Assembly: GCF_002836415.1 (NCBI RefSeq)
Contig: NZ_PJBP01000111.1
Span: 1 to 33,604 of the forward strand
Length of the DNA: 33,604 nucleotides
From: Psychromonas sp. MB-3u-54
GTDB taxonomy: Bacteria > Pseudomonadota > Gammaproteobacteria > Enterobacterales > Psychromonadaceae
Direction: 5' to 3'
A model generated the notes under the pieces. The model was not told the DNA's origin, searched no databases, and worked only from the letters and a program-made list of their open reading frames with translations. Of this stretch, positions 18,570-27,365 are shown piece by piece. Each line of letters begins with the position of its first letter. Within the stretch, counting starts at the first letter, position 1. A program made the position numbers and the translations under genes.

Positions 18570-19652
18570 TTAACGTACCTTTAGTGTCACTAATCCTATT
18601 AATACTAACACGATCGTAATAATCCAAAAACGGACAATAACACGTGGCTCAGGCCACCCTTTTTTCTCATAATGATGGTGAATGGGCGCCATTCTAAAAA
18701 TGCGTCGTTTACGCATTTTATATGAACCTACCTGTAAAATAACCGACAGTGTTTCCACTACAAAAATCCCCCCCATAATAACCAGTAGAATTTCCTGACG
18801 AACTAAAACAGCAATAACACCGAGTAAAGCCCCCAATGACAGTGAACCCACATCCCCCATAAACACTTGTGCAGGGTAGGTATTGAACCATAAAAACCCT
18901 AACCCGGCTCCTACTATAGTGCCGCAGATAATGACTAATTCGCTGGCCTTAGGAATGTAGGGAATATACAAATACTGAGCGTAATTAACGTGGCTTGTCA
19001 GATAGGCAATTAATGCAAATGCAGCTGCAACCATTACCGTCGGCATAATAGCCAAGCCATCTAAACCATCGGTCAAATTAACCGCATTACTGCTTCCCAC
19101 TACGGTAAAATAGACTAAAGGGATAAAAGCCAGACCGAGATAAGGCATATATTGTTTAAAAAATGGCATAACAAAAGTGAGTTCCGCCGGTGTTGTTGCG
19201 CTTAAAAACAACACAACCGCAAGCACCAGCGCCGTCACAGATTGCCAAAAATATTTCCAGCGGGCAATTAAACCGTCGGGGTGTTTACGGACAACTTTTA
19301 AATAATCATCCATAAAACCAATTGCACCGAAAGCAAGCGTTGTAAAGATCACTATCCACACATAAGAATTGTCCCATCTGGCCCATAATAAGCTTGAAAA
19401 AGTGATTGCACCGAGAATTAAAATGCCGCCCATGGTTGGCGTTCCGGCCTTACTGAAATGAGATTCAGGGCCATCGTCCCGGACTATTTGACCGATCTGA
19501 AACTTTTGTAAAAACCGTATTAATTTAGGCCCAAAGAACAGTGAAAATGCTAACGCGGTTAATACCGCCATAACAGTTCGCACCGACAGATATGTTAATA
19601 CATTCAAAAATGTAAATTGGCTTGAAAGTAATTCTGCTAACCAGACGATCAT
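18570..19652 (-). CDS. mraY: Phospho-MurNAc-pentapeptide translocase MraY
   Basis: MraY attaches phospho-MurNAc-pentapeptide to undecaprenyl phosphate, making lipid I in the inner membrane. The 360-residue protein has about ten membrane segments. The hallmarks are [16 protein letters not shown], the acidic FMDDYLKV, the [13 protein letters not shown] catalytic region, [19 protein letters not shown], and the [19 protein letters not shown] loop near the C-terminus. murF ends 39 bases upstream and murD starts one base downstream. Confidence 0.98.
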   Translation of the reverse strand: MIVWLAELLSSQFTFLNVLTYLSVRTVMAVLTALAFSLFFGPKLIRFLQKFQIGQIVRDDGPESHFSKAGTPTMGGILILGAITFSSLLWARWDNSYVWIVIFTTLAFGAIGFMDDYLKVVRKHPDGLIARWKYFWQSVTALVLAVVLFLSATTPAELTFVMPFFKQYMPYLGLAFIPLVYFTVVGSSNAVNLTDGLDGLAIMPTVMVAAAFALIAYLTSHVNYAQYLYIPYIPKASELVIICGTIVGAGLGFLWFNTYPAQVFMGDVGSLSLGALLGVIAVLVRQEILLVIMGGIFVVETLSVILQVGSYKMRKRRIFRMAPIHHHYEKKGWPEPRVIVRFWIITIVLVLIGLVTLKVR

Positions 19653-19691
19653 AGTCTTATACCCTATTTATTAATTTTTATTGTGAGCACA

Positions 19692-21122
19692 TCAAGCGCC
19701 GAGTTTATTTGCAGCCTGCTTGATAGAGTTAACAACCTCTTCCATTTTTGAACCACGCGAGCCTTTCACTAAAATCGTCAACTTATCGTTTTGTGCTGAC
19801 AATACATTTTCTAAGTAAGCATTTAATTGTTTCTTATCAGCGAAGTGCAGGGCTTCACCCTGCCCTGCCTGTTTGAAAGCTTGATAGGTTTTAAAGGTAA
19901 GCTTACCGACCGTCATTAACTTTTCAATCCCCTTTTGCGCTGCATACTCACCAATTAGTTGGTGCTCATGTTCACTAAATTCGCCTAACTCTGCCATGTC
20001 TCCAAGGATAAGAAGATGAGCTGAAGCGTATTGTTGAAGCAGATCAATAGCCACTTTCACAGAAGCGGGGTTAGCGTTATAAGTATCATCAATCAAGGTG
20101 ACTAATTCATTGAGTTGACGACTATCAACTCGCCCCTCAACCTGTTTAACGACACTTAAACCCGCCTGTATCTCCTTCAAATTACAGCCTAAGGCAATCG
20201 CCATGGTAGCGGCAGCAAGTGCATTACTGACATTATGTAATCCAGCTAAGTTCAATTCAATAGAGATTATCTGCGGATCCCCATGAAGCATCACATTAAG
20301 CTCAAAAGAAGCCTTACCTAAGGCTGAAAACTCAATATTTGACGCACCAACCTGCGCTTTTCTACCCTCACTCGAAAAAGTAAATACTCGTCTGTTTAAT
20401 TTTTTCAATTGCGTTAAATATTCACTGGCAAAATCGGCATCTAAATTCACCACTGCAATCCCGGTTTCACTGAGACTTGACCAGATCTCTCCCTTTGCTT
20501 GTGCAACACCCTGCAGCGATCCAAAACCTTCAAGGTGAGCAGGCATCACATTATTGATTAATGCCACATCGGGTTTTGTGAGTTGTGCCGTATAGGCAAT
20601 TTCACCTAAATGGTTAGCACCTAACTCGACCACGGCGTAACGTATTTTGTCGGTTAAACGCAATAAAGTAAGGGGTAAGCCGATATCATTATTAAAATTA
20701 CCCGCTGTTGCCAACACACTTTCACTGTCACCCGCATGGCAGCAAAGTATTGCACTGAGTAATTCTTTGGTGGTGGTTTTACCATTACTGCCGGTAATAG
20801 CAGCGCATTTTAACCCACTTATTTGCTGTCTGACATAACTCGCTAATAAGCCTAAAGCGATTCTCGTATCTTTTACCAGAATACAGGGTAAATCTATTCC
20901 TGTTTTCTGATCAATTAATAATGCCCCCGCCCCCAGTTGCACGGCTTTATCTAAAAATTGGTGCGCATCAAAGCTTTCACCGCGCAGTGCGATAAACAGA
21001 TCTCCAGATTGAATTTTTCTTGTGTCGGTGCTGATATTATTGAAAACAGTCTTCGAGTGCTCACAATTAATTACCTGCCCGGCGGTTGCTTTGGCTATTT
21101 CAGCAAGTGTTAGCCTGATCAT
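19692..21122 (-). CDS. murF: UDP-MurNAc-tripeptide--D-Ala-D-Ala ligase
   Basis: MurF adds the D-Ala-D-Ala made by Ddl to the UDP-MurNAc-tripeptide and completes the precursor. The 476-residue Mur ligase shows the N-terminal substrate domain (NISTDTRKIQSGDLFIALRGE) and the ATP loop AITGSNGKTTTKELL. VVELGANHLGEIAY and DDTYNANPASVKVAIDLL follow, with ILGDMAELGEFSEHEHQ later in the protein. AAGGT lies six bases before the ATG. Unlike most junctions in this cluster it is separated from murE by 81 bases, which contain a short ATG frame of six codons. That gap may be a small insertion at a formerly overlapping junction. Confidence 0.97.
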   Translation of the reverse strand: MIRLTLAEIAKATAGQVINCEHSKTVFNNISTDTRKIQSGDLFIALRGESFDAHQFLDKAVQLGAGALLIDQKTGIDLPCILVKDTRIALGLLASYVRQQISGLKCAAITGSNGKTTTKELLSAILCCHAGDSESVLATAGNFNNDIGLPLTLLRLTDKIRYAVVELGANHLGEIAYTAQLTKPDVALINNVMPAHLEGFGSLQGVAQAKGEIWSSLSETGIAVVNLDADFASEYLTQLKKLNRRVFTFSSEGRKAQVGASNIEFSALGKASFELNVMLHGDPQIISIELNLAGLHNVSNALAAATMAIALGCNLKEIQAGLSVVKQVEGRVDSRQLNELVTLIDDTYNANPASVKVAIDLLQQYASAHLLILGDMAELGEFSEHEHQLIGEYAAQKGIEKLMTVGKLTFKTYQAFKQAGQGEALHFADKKQLNAYLENVLSAQNDKLTILVKGSRGSKMEEVVNSIKQAANKLGA

Positions 21123-21203
21123 CTTGATACCTTCTTCTTTTTTTTATTATTGTTATTATGCATGCTCGCTGTGGTCTGACAGTCATTTTTTGATCATGTT
21201 CAT

Positions 21204-22721
21204 TTATGTACCGGATGCAGCTGATTTTTGCAGTGCAGCTAAACATTCTCGATCGCTATAATGCACCCGTTGCTTGCCAAAAATTTGGTAATCTTCATGT
21301 CCCTTTCCGGCCAGCAGCACAATATCATCGGATTGTGCTGAATCTAATAAAAAATTAATCGCCTGCTTGCGATCATGAATCACTTTGACTTCATCGGGCC
21401 GGGTAAAACCTGGCAATATATCTTTAATGATATTCTGAGCATTTTCCGTGCGCGGATTATCATCAACCAACACCACTTTTTGAGCATAATGCTCTGCAAT
21501 TTTAGCCATTTGTGGACGTTTTCCCGTATCACGGTCACCACCACAGCCGAAAACACAAATAAGACGACCTGAAGATTTATGTTTTTGCAGTGCCAATAAT
21601 ACCTTCTCTAATGCATCGGGTGTGTGCGCATAATCAACCACAAACGTGATATTTTGCTTCGCAAAGTAATACTGCTCCATTCGCCCGGGCACTGTACTTA
21701 ATCGAGGAAAGATTGTTTGCACTTGTTCTATGCTGATATTTTCGACTAATAATTGGGTTACGACTGCAGCCAAATTTGACACATTAAAATCACCATAAAA
21801 GGGGGCAGATACGGAGCCCTTTCCCCAACTTGAGTGAAATGCGAAAGTGACACCTTGAGCATGATAATCAACATCCGTTACCCGCAGGTAAGATTGTTTA
21901 TCGGTTAAGGCTTCGGCATGAAAACCATAACCGATAGCATCGGGAAAATCACTTAACCACTTAGCGCCGATCGGGTCATCGGTATTAATGATACGTTGCT
22001 TGAGAGGATATTTTTCAAATAAGGTTTTTTTAGCTAAATGATAATTCTCCATCGAGCCATGGTAATCAAGGTGATCGCGGGTTAAATTGGTAAATATTGC
22101 GCTAAAAAAAGGTACAGCGGAGACACGACCCTGGTCCAATCCATGAGAGGAGACTTCCATTATCGTATATTCAACGCCCTGCTGCTGATAACAATGCAAC
22201 TCAGAAAATACCGATATAGCATCTAAGGTTGTATTTAAGCTGCTTTTTAACTGCCCGAATAAACCGTTTCCAATAGTGCCCATTTGCGCGCTCTGTTTAC
22301 CTAATAGCATAAAACTGTCAGCTAACAAGCTTGCTATCGTTGTTTTTCCATTGGTTCCGGTCACCGCAATCACTTTATGCAACTTGCTTTGCCCAAAAAA
22401 GAAACGATAGGCGAGTGCACTTAAAATAGCCGCAAGCTTATAAACTTCAAATACCGGCACACCTGATTTTATGGTTATTCGACCGTGCTCGGATCTGTTT
22501 TTAGTTTCCGAAAAAACAGCACAAGCGCCCATTTTGATGCTTTGTTCAATAAACAAACGCCCGTCATATTGCACGCCTTGCAGCGCGATAAACAGGTAAC
22601 CCGGGAAAATCTGACGACTGTCTAAGGTTAAACCCGATATGCTGATCGAAGGATCATAGTCACTTAACCAAGGTTTCATCAAATCATTCAATAACATTAT
22701 CTGCGCGTCGTTAAGCATCAT
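21204..22721 (-). CDS. murE: UDP-MurNAc-L-Ala-D-Glu--meso-diaminopimelate ligase
   Basis: MurE adds the third stem residue. The 505 residues include the N-terminal LTLDSRQIFPGYLFIALQG, the ATP loop AVTGTNGKTTIASLL, EVSSHGLDQGRV and NLTRDHLDYHGSMENY. VDYAHTPDALEKVL and VFGCGGDRDTGKRPQM follow. DDNPRTENAQNI carries the DNPR motif that marks specificity for meso-diaminopimelate rather than lysine, as expected for a Gram-negative. The first ATG overlaps the ftsI stop (TAATG) and a second ATG follows at once. Confidence 0.98.
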   Translation of the reverse strand: MMLNDAQIMLLNDLMKPWLSDYDPSISISGLTLDSRQIFPGYLFIALQGVQYDGRLFIEQSIKMGACAVFSETKNRSEHGRITIKSGVPVFEVYKLAAILSALAYRFFFGQSKLHKVIAVTGTNGKTTIASLLADSFMLLGKQSAQMGTIGNGLFGQLKSSLNTTLDAISVFSELHCYQQQGVEYTIMEVSSHGLDQGRVSAVPFFSAIFTNLTRDHLDYHGSMENYHLAKKTLFEKYPLKQRIINTDDPIGAKWLSDFPDAIGYGFHAEALTDKQSYLRVTDVDYHAQGVTFAFHSSWGKGSVSAPFYGDFNVSNLAAVVTQLLVENISIEQVQTIFPRLSTVPGRMEQYYFAKQNITFVVDYAHTPDALEKVLLALQKHKSSGRLICVFGCGGDRDTGKRPQMAKIAEHYAQKVVLVDDNPRTENAQNIIKDILPGFTRPDEVKVIHDRKQAINFLLDSAQSDDIVLLAGKGHEDYQIFGKQRVHYSDRECLAALQKSAASGT

Positions 22722-24553
22722 TAATTTGACTCTAAATAGGTATAGCTGTCATTTTCATCATCTGGACGAACGTGACTTAATAATAGTGCACTTTTCATTA
22801 CCGTTGAAAAAACCGGCGCAGCCACATCACCCGCATAATAGCGGTCACCCTGCGGCTCATTAATCATCACAACGATCGCAAAGCGCGGGTTACTTGCAGG
22901 TGCTAATCCGGCAAAAACCGAGACATAATCATCGCCATAACCACCCGCTACCGCTTTACGTGAAGTCCCCGTTTTACCTGCAATTCGGTAACCTTCGACT
23001 TTTGCTTTAGGCGCCGTCCCCCCCTTTTCACTGACGCCCTCCATCATTGAAACAACTTCCCGGGCAATATTATTTGGAATAACCTGCTCTCCCCGTGCCG
23101 CTGTCGCATTTTTCAATATCGAGATCGGGTATTGCACTCCGCCGCTGCCTAAAATGGCATAGGCTCTAGCAAGTTGCAGGGTGGTCGTTGTTATACCGTA
23201 CCCGAAGGACATGGTCGCCAACTCAAAATCAGACCATCGGCCACGCAGGGGCAAACGGCCAAAACTTTCTCCAATTAAACCAATGCCGGTATAATTACCA
23301 AAGCCAAAGTCAGAAAAGGTTTGCTGTAATTGATCCGGTTGCAGGCGCAGGGCCAGTTTACTGACACCAATATTACTGGATTTTTTTAGAATCATGGCCA
23401 GATCTATTTTCCCCAGATTATGACCGTCACGAATCCGGCGGCCACCGATACGCATCCAACCCGGTGAAGTATCTATGACTTCATCAATATCGGTTTTTTT
23501 ATAAATAAGGGCGCTTGATACCACTAAGGGTTTAACCGTTGAACCCGGTTCAAAGGTATCTGTTATAGCACGATTTCTTAGTTTGTACGGCTGATACTGG
23601 GCACGATCATTGGGGTTAAAGGACGGGGAATTTACCATCGCATAAATTTCGCCCGTATTCACATCTAAAACAACAATCGATCCCGATGTTGCATCATTTA
23701 TTTTAATAGCACGTTTTAGTTCACTGTAAGCAACCGCCTGAATCCGCTGATCAATACTAAGTTGTAAATTGCCCGCCGCTTTTTTAACTTTAAGAACTTC
23801 GATATTATCAATAACGTTACCCAGACGATCTTGACGTACGCGTTTTTGTCCACTTTGCCCCTGCAGATAACGATTATAACTTTTCTCAATGCCTTCGATA
23901 CCTTGAGAATCAAGATCCGTTAAGCCTAAAATATTGGCATTAATTTCGCCTGTAGGATAAAAACGGTGTGACTCAAGCTGTTCGGAGATTCCGGTTAAAT
24001 TAAGCTGGTTGATATATTCTACAATCTGTTGGTTTACTTGGCGTTTAAGGTAAGAAAATCGGGAGTTTGGTTTTTGGAGAATCTCAGCAAGTTGATCCAG
24101 CTCAATATCCAAAACCTCAGCGAGAGCGGACCATTTTTTTGACTCATAGAAAAACGTTTTGCTGGCTGTCTCCTTGCCTGTTTTGGGATTAACAACAACA
24201 CTTTCTAACCATTCCTGCTCAGTAAAAGCGAATGCCGATTTAACTCTTTTAGGATCTGCCCAAATTGCATAGGCAGGTACGCTGATAGCTAACTCTTCAC
24301 CATTGCGATCTTCAATATTGCCACGATGCGTCACTGATTCTGTGATCCGTAAACTACGTTTATCCGCTTCGTTGGTTAAATATTCAGGTTCAATAATCTG
24401 CAGATAAGCTAAGCGACTGATTAACAGCAATGCAATGGTCGCGACCGTAATTGAAACAAAGATATAACGCCACGAGGAAAAGGTCTCATAGACATTTTTC
24501 CCGGGTGTTTTTAGGGTCATTTTTTGCTTTTTCAAATGCCGTTTTATTTTCAT
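22721..24553 (-). CDS. ftsI: Septal transpeptidase FtsI (PBP3)
   Basis: FtsI is the class B penicillin-binding protein that cross-links septal peptidoglycan with FtsW. The 610 residues comprise a basic cytoplasmic start, one membrane anchor at about 30-48, a pedestal domain from about 75 (RGNIEDRNGEELAIS) and the transpeptidase domain. The three active-site motifs are complete: S338-T-V-K341, S392-S-N394 and K527-T-G-T530. Its start overlaps the ftsL end by four bases (ATGA), and its stop overlaps murE. Confidence 0.98.
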   Translation of the reverse strand: MKIKRHLKKQKMTLKTPGKNVYETFSSWRYIFVSITVATIALLLISRLAYLQIIEPEYLTNEADKRSLRITESVTHRGNIEDRNGEELAISVPAYAIWADPKRVKSAFAFTEQEWLESVVVNPKTGKETASKTFFYESKKWSALAEVLDIELDQLAEILQKPNSRFSYLKRQVNQQIVEYINQLNLTGISEQLESHRFYPTGEINANILGLTDLDSQGIEGIEKSYNRYLQGQSGQKRVRQDRLGNVIDNIEVLKVKKAAGNLQLSIDQRIQAVAYSELKRAIKINDATSGSIVVLDVNTGEIYAMVNSPSFNPNDRAQYQPYKLRNRAITDTFEPGSTVKPLVVSSALIYKKTDIDEVIDTSPGWMRIGGRRIRDGHNLGKIDLAMILKKSSNIGVSKLALRLQPDQLQQTFSDFGFGNYTGIGLIGESFGRLPLRGRWSDFELATMSFGYGITTTTLQLARAYAILGSGGVQYPISILKNATAARGEQVIPNNIAREVVSMMEGVSEKGGTAPKAKVEGYRIAGKTGTSRKAVAGGYGDDYVSVFAGLAPASNPRFAIVVMINEPQGDRYYAGDVAAPVFSTVMKSALLLSHVRPDDENDSYTYLESN

Positions 24554-24864
24554 CGCAGTTCCACCAATACACTGTTCTTTTTTGTTGTCTGTGACATGGA
24601 CAATTTTTTAAGCGCAATACGACGAATACGACTGTGCTCATCCAAAGTGTGCTCTTCAATTAATAAATTTCGCCACTCCATCATTAAGTCGTCTTTATCC
24701 TGTAATAAGTGCTCTATTTGGGTCACCAGTCCACGCGTTTTATGAGTAGTATAAACATTGTAAATTGCGCTACATACAATCAGCATTCCAACCAAAACAG
24801 AAAAAAAATGTTTGCGTAAATCGGCCGCTATTAAGCACAACAAATGCGTATTGAGTGCGATCAA
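24550..24864 (-). CDS. ftsL: Cell division protein FtsL
   Basis: FtsL is a small bitopic membrane protein that joins FtsB and FtsQ and activates FtsWI. The 104-residue protein has one membrane segment at about 20-38 (HFFSVLVGMLIVCSAIYNV), then a coiled coil. LLQDKDDLMMEWRNLLIEEHTLDEHSRIRRIALKKLSM is the recognisable family region, where EWRNL..E..L..HSR.E.IA is typical. The start codon is TTG, one base after the rsmH stop, with GAGAG about eight bases upstream. The next ATG is inside the membrane segment, so TTG must be used. Confidence 0.92.
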   Translation of the reverse strand: MIALNTHLLCLIAADLRKHFFSVLVGMLIVCSAIYNVYTTHKTRGLVTQIEHLLQDKDDLMMEWRNLLIEEHTLDEHSRIRRIALKKLSMSQTTKKNSVLVELR

Positions 24865-24865
24865 G

Positions 24866-25813
24866 TTATTCGCTCTCAGGCTCGGCTATTTTCTGTGCAA
24901 CACGTAACACAGAGCTCCGTGCTCGTGCATTCTCAGTAATTTCTTCCGCGCTTGGTTTTAGTGCTTTAGCAAGAGATTTGAGCGTTTTGCCATGCTGCAT
25001 CTGGGCTTCTGTTAAGGGTAAACCGGGGGGGTACTCTCTCCCTTTTTCCTGTTTACGTATAAAACGTTTAACTATCCGGTCTTCTAAAGAATGGAAACTG
25101 ATCACCGATAACTGTCCGCCAATAGCTAATATCTCCAGCGCGCCATCAAGTACTTTATGGATCTCTTCCAATTCACTATTGACATAAATCCGGATAGCTT
25201 GAAAGCTGCGTGTTGCCGGATGTTTTTTCTTTTCTCTTTTCGGACAGAGACGTTCAATTAATTGTGCCAATTGCAGCGTGCGTAAAAAAGGTGTTTCGGT
25301 GCGATCCGCAACGATAGCCCGGGCGATGCGGTAAGCAAACTTTTCCTCACCAAAGGTTTTTAATACCCAACCGATGTCATCGACATCCGCTTTTGCCAAC
25401 CACTGTGCTGCACTTATACCCGAGGTCGGATCCATGCGCATATCCAACGGACCATCACGCATGAAACTAAAACCACGGTCAGCATCATCAAGTTGAGGCG
25501 AAGAAACACCCAGATCTAATAACACACCGTCTATTTTTCCTGCGAGCCCTAATTCTTTTATATATTCAGCTAATCCGGAAAAGGGACCATGGACAATAGT
25601 AAAACGAGGATCTTCAATCATCAGCGCTTCGCCGGCTTCAATCGCACGCGGGTCACGATCTATTGCTATTAATCTCCCCTGTGCACCTAACTGGGCAAGA
25701 ATATGTCGAGAATGCCCCCCTCGTCCAAAGGTACCGTCAACATATATGCCGTCTTTTTTTAAACCTAAGCCGTTAACCGCTTCATCCAGTAATACTGTTG
25801 TATGTTTTGCCAT
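24866..25813 (-). CDS. rsmH: 16S rRNA (cytosine-1402-N4)-methyltransferase RsmH
   Basis: RsmH (MraW) methylates C1402 of 16S rRNA in the ribosomal P site using S-adenosylmethionine. The 315 residues carry the SAM motif [36 protein letters not shown], and [20 protein letters not shown]-like [16 protein letters not shown] and [16 protein letters not shown] are in the second half, with ARSSVLRVA near the end. The start overlaps the mraZ stop (TAATG). It is a fixed second gene of dcw clusters, but its link to division is not understood. Confidence 0.97.
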   Translation of the reverse strand: MAKHTTVLLDEAVNGLGLKKDGIYVDGTFGRGGHSRHILAQLGAQGRLIAIDRDPRAIEAGEALMIEDPRFTIVHGPFSGLAEYIKELGLAGKIDGVLLDLGVSSPQLDDADRGFSFMRDGPLDMRMDPTSGISAAQWLAKADVDDIGWVLKTFGEEKFAYRIARAIVADRTETPFLRTLQLAQLIERLCPKREKKKHPATRSFQAIRIYVNSELEEIHKVLDGALEILAIGGQLSVISFHSLEDRIVKRFIRKQEKGREYPPGLPLTEAQMQHGKTLKSLAKALKPSAEEITENARARSSVLRVAQKIAEPESE

Positions 25814-26271
25814 TAAAGTGAAAACTCCCTTAACCCTGAACTTAATTCTATTCCTGTCGGCAACCCGTCCTCTAAATCATTTTTTATCTGTTGATTCCAC
25901 ATATCTTCGTCCCACAATTCAAATTTATTTAATTGCCCCACCAACATCACTTTTTTTTGTAGTTTTGCATGTTGCCTGAGGGTTGGTGCGATTAAAGCTC
26001 GCCCACTTTTATCTAATTCACTTTCCGTTGCATATCCCAAAATAAGACGCTGTAAACGACGCTCCTGCGGATTAGTACTCGATAAAGCACGTAATTTTGT
26101 TTCAATCAATAGCCATTCATTAAGCGGATAGATCAGTAAGCAGGGCGACTGGATATCGATAGTACAGACAAATTGACCTTGACAAGTATCCTTCAACCAA
26201 TCTCGATATCGAGTTGGAATAGCGATTCTTCCTTTTGTATCAAGATTAATTGCATTCGCGCCACGCAACAT
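25813..26271 (-). CDS. mraZ: Transcriptional regulator MraZ
   Basis: MraZ is a ring-forming DNA-binding protein that represses its own dcw operon in E. coli by binding short repeats at the promoter. The 152-residue protein has the two SpoVT/AbrB-like halves, each with a DxxxR signature: [14 protein letters not shown] (D11, R15) and [15 protein letters not shown]. It is the first gene of the cluster. A matching four-repeat binding site lies 58-92 bases upstream. MraZ may also influence the divergent rsfS-mrdA-rodA operon from the same region, though this is inference. Confidence 0.96.
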   Translation of the reverse strand: MLRGANAINLDTKGRIAIPTRYRDWLKDTCQGQFVCTIDIQSPCLLIYPLNEWLLIETKLRALSSTNPQERRLQRLILGYATESELDKSGRALIAPTLRQHAKLQKKVMLVGQLNKFELWDEDMWNQQIKNDLEDGLPTGIELSSGLREFSL

Positions 26272-26328
26272 GATTATGTAAAATCCATCTTTTTATGTGA
26301 GTGAAAAGGCGATAATTTGGAGGAAATG

Positions 26329-26363
26329 ATCCACTTTTATACACTATTCCCCACATTTTACCA
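26329..26363 (-). promoter_or_regulatory. MraZ box: four repeats at exact 10-bp spacing
   Basis: On the minus strand TGGTA, TGGGG, TGTAT and TGGAT begin at 26363, 26353, 26343 and 26333, each followed by five bases. Known MraZ operators are TGGG-type repeats with this periodicity. The first repeat lies inside the promoter, so bound MraZ would cover the start site. Confidence 0.7.
26355..26363 (-). promoter_or_regulatory. mraZ extended -10 promoter
   Basis: TGGTAAAAT is a TGn-extended -10 element. No good -35 lies 17 bases upstream, consistent with reliance on the extended -10. The predicted leader is about 77 bases. Confidence 0.5.
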
Positions 26364-26508
26364 GAAGTTTAATAAACTATGACGTTTTTGCAAGGAAAGG
26401 ATCCAATTATTTAACAGCGGATCTAGTTAAGGAAGGGTGATTGAATCGATTGGTGTTAATATAAAAAGGTCAAATGATCATCAAGACTATCCCGGCAGAG
26501 ATTGGTCG

Positions 26509-26517
26509 TGTTATACT
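26509..26517 (+). promoter_or_regulatory. rsfS extended -10 promoter
   Basis: TGTTATACT matches an extended -10 (TGn plus TATACT), about 45 bases before the rsfS start. No -35 of note is seen. It probably drives rsfS-rlmH-mrdA-rodA-rlpA. Confidence 0.5.
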
Positions 26518-26562
26518 GTGTAACTGATTAAATTTTTAACTCCATTATGAAAGGAATTCCCT

Positions 26563-26889
26563 TTGCAAGACGCACAATTAAAAAAATTTGTATTACAACA
26601 GCTTGAAGATTTCAAAGCGAAAAATATTACCGTAATCGATGTTTCTGCAACCTCAGATGTCACTAATACTATGATTATCTGTACTGGTAATTCTAAACGT
26701 CACGTCCGTTCTGTCGCAGAACAAACTGCACTGGCAGCCAAAAATGCCGGTGAAGCTCCATTAGGTATCGAGGGGTTAGAGGACAGTGATTGGGTATTAC
26801 TGGATCTCGGTAATGTTGTCATCCACGTTATGCAGGATGAAACAAGACAGTTTTATCAACTTGAACAGCTTTGGGAACATTCTGCTTAA
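26563..26889 (+). CDS. rsfS: Ribosomal silencing factor RsfS
   Basis: RsfS (YbeB) binds ribosomal protein L14 on the 50S subunit and blocks joining with 30S when nutrients run short. The 108-residue protein matches the family throughout: [34 protein letters not shown], then [25 protein letters not shown] and [13 protein letters not shown]. The start is TTG with AAGGA seven bases upstream; a nearby ATG at 26547 is in another frame. It overlaps rlmH by one base. Confidence 0.95.
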   Translation: MQDAQLKKFVLQQLEDFKAKNITVIDVSATSDVTNTMIICTGNSKRHVRSVAEQTALAAKNAGEAPLGIEGLEDSDWVLLDLGNVVIHVMQDETRQFYQLEQLWEHSA

Positions 26890-27359
26890 TGAAAATTCAG
26901 CTAATCGCAGTCGGCACAAAAATGCCCGACTGGGTTGAAAAAGGATACCAAGAATATGCGCGACGCTTTCCAAAAGAGATGCAACTTGAATTGCTGGAAA
27001 TCAATGCTGGAAAGCGTGGTAAAAATGCGGATATAAAACGTATTCTGAAAAAAGAGGGAGAGTTAACCCTCGCAGCAATCCCCAAAGGTAATAAAATCGT
27101 CACACTGGAAGTGACGGGACAAGCATGGACAACTGAACAGCTTGCCGATGAAATGGGCAAATGGCAGTTAGATGCAAGAAATATTAGTTTATTAATCGGT
27201 GGTCCTGAAGGGCTTGCGCCTGAATGTATAACAAAGTCTGAACAACGCTGGTCACTTTCAGCGTTAACTTTGCCCCACCCTTTGGTGCGAGTTATCGTCG
27301 CCGAAAGTTTATATCGCGCTTTTACTTTAACGATTAACCACCCATACCATAGAGAATAA
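26889..27359 (+). CDS. rlmH: 23S rRNA pseudouridine-1915-N3 methyltransferase RlmH
   Basis: RlmH (YbeA) is a SPOUT-fold enzyme that methylates pseudouridine 1915 in helix 69 of 23S rRNA. The 156 residues start [28 protein letters not shown]. The knotted SAM-binding end has [38 protein letters not shown] and the final HPYHRE. I chose the ATG overlapping the rsfS stop (TAATG); the longer frame from 26871 adds six residues foreign to the family. The rsfS-rlmH-mrdA order is the same in E. coli. Confidence 0.96.
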   Translation: MKIQLIAVGTKMPDWVEKGYQEYARRFPKEMQLELLEINAGKRGKNADIKRILKKEGELTLAAIPKGNKIVTLEVTGQAWTTEQLADEMGKWQLDARNISLLIGGPEGLAPECITKSEQRWSLSALTLPHPLVRVIVAESLYRAFTLTINHPYHRE

Positions 27360-27365
27360 GACTAA

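Larger units (their letters stand above)
26272..26562. other. mraZ/rsfS divergent control region
   Basis: These 291 bases sit between the division cluster and the elongation operon. They contain the mraZ promoter with overlapping MraZ repeats, an AGTTTA/TAAACT palindrome near 26367-26379 in the -35 area of mraZ, and the extended -10 of rsfS. I see no gene. Confidence 0.6.

Noticed and set aside
26547-26600. ATG at 26547 as the rsfS start
   Set aside because: It is out of frame with rsfS; the in-frame TTG at 26563 has a well-placed AAGGA.
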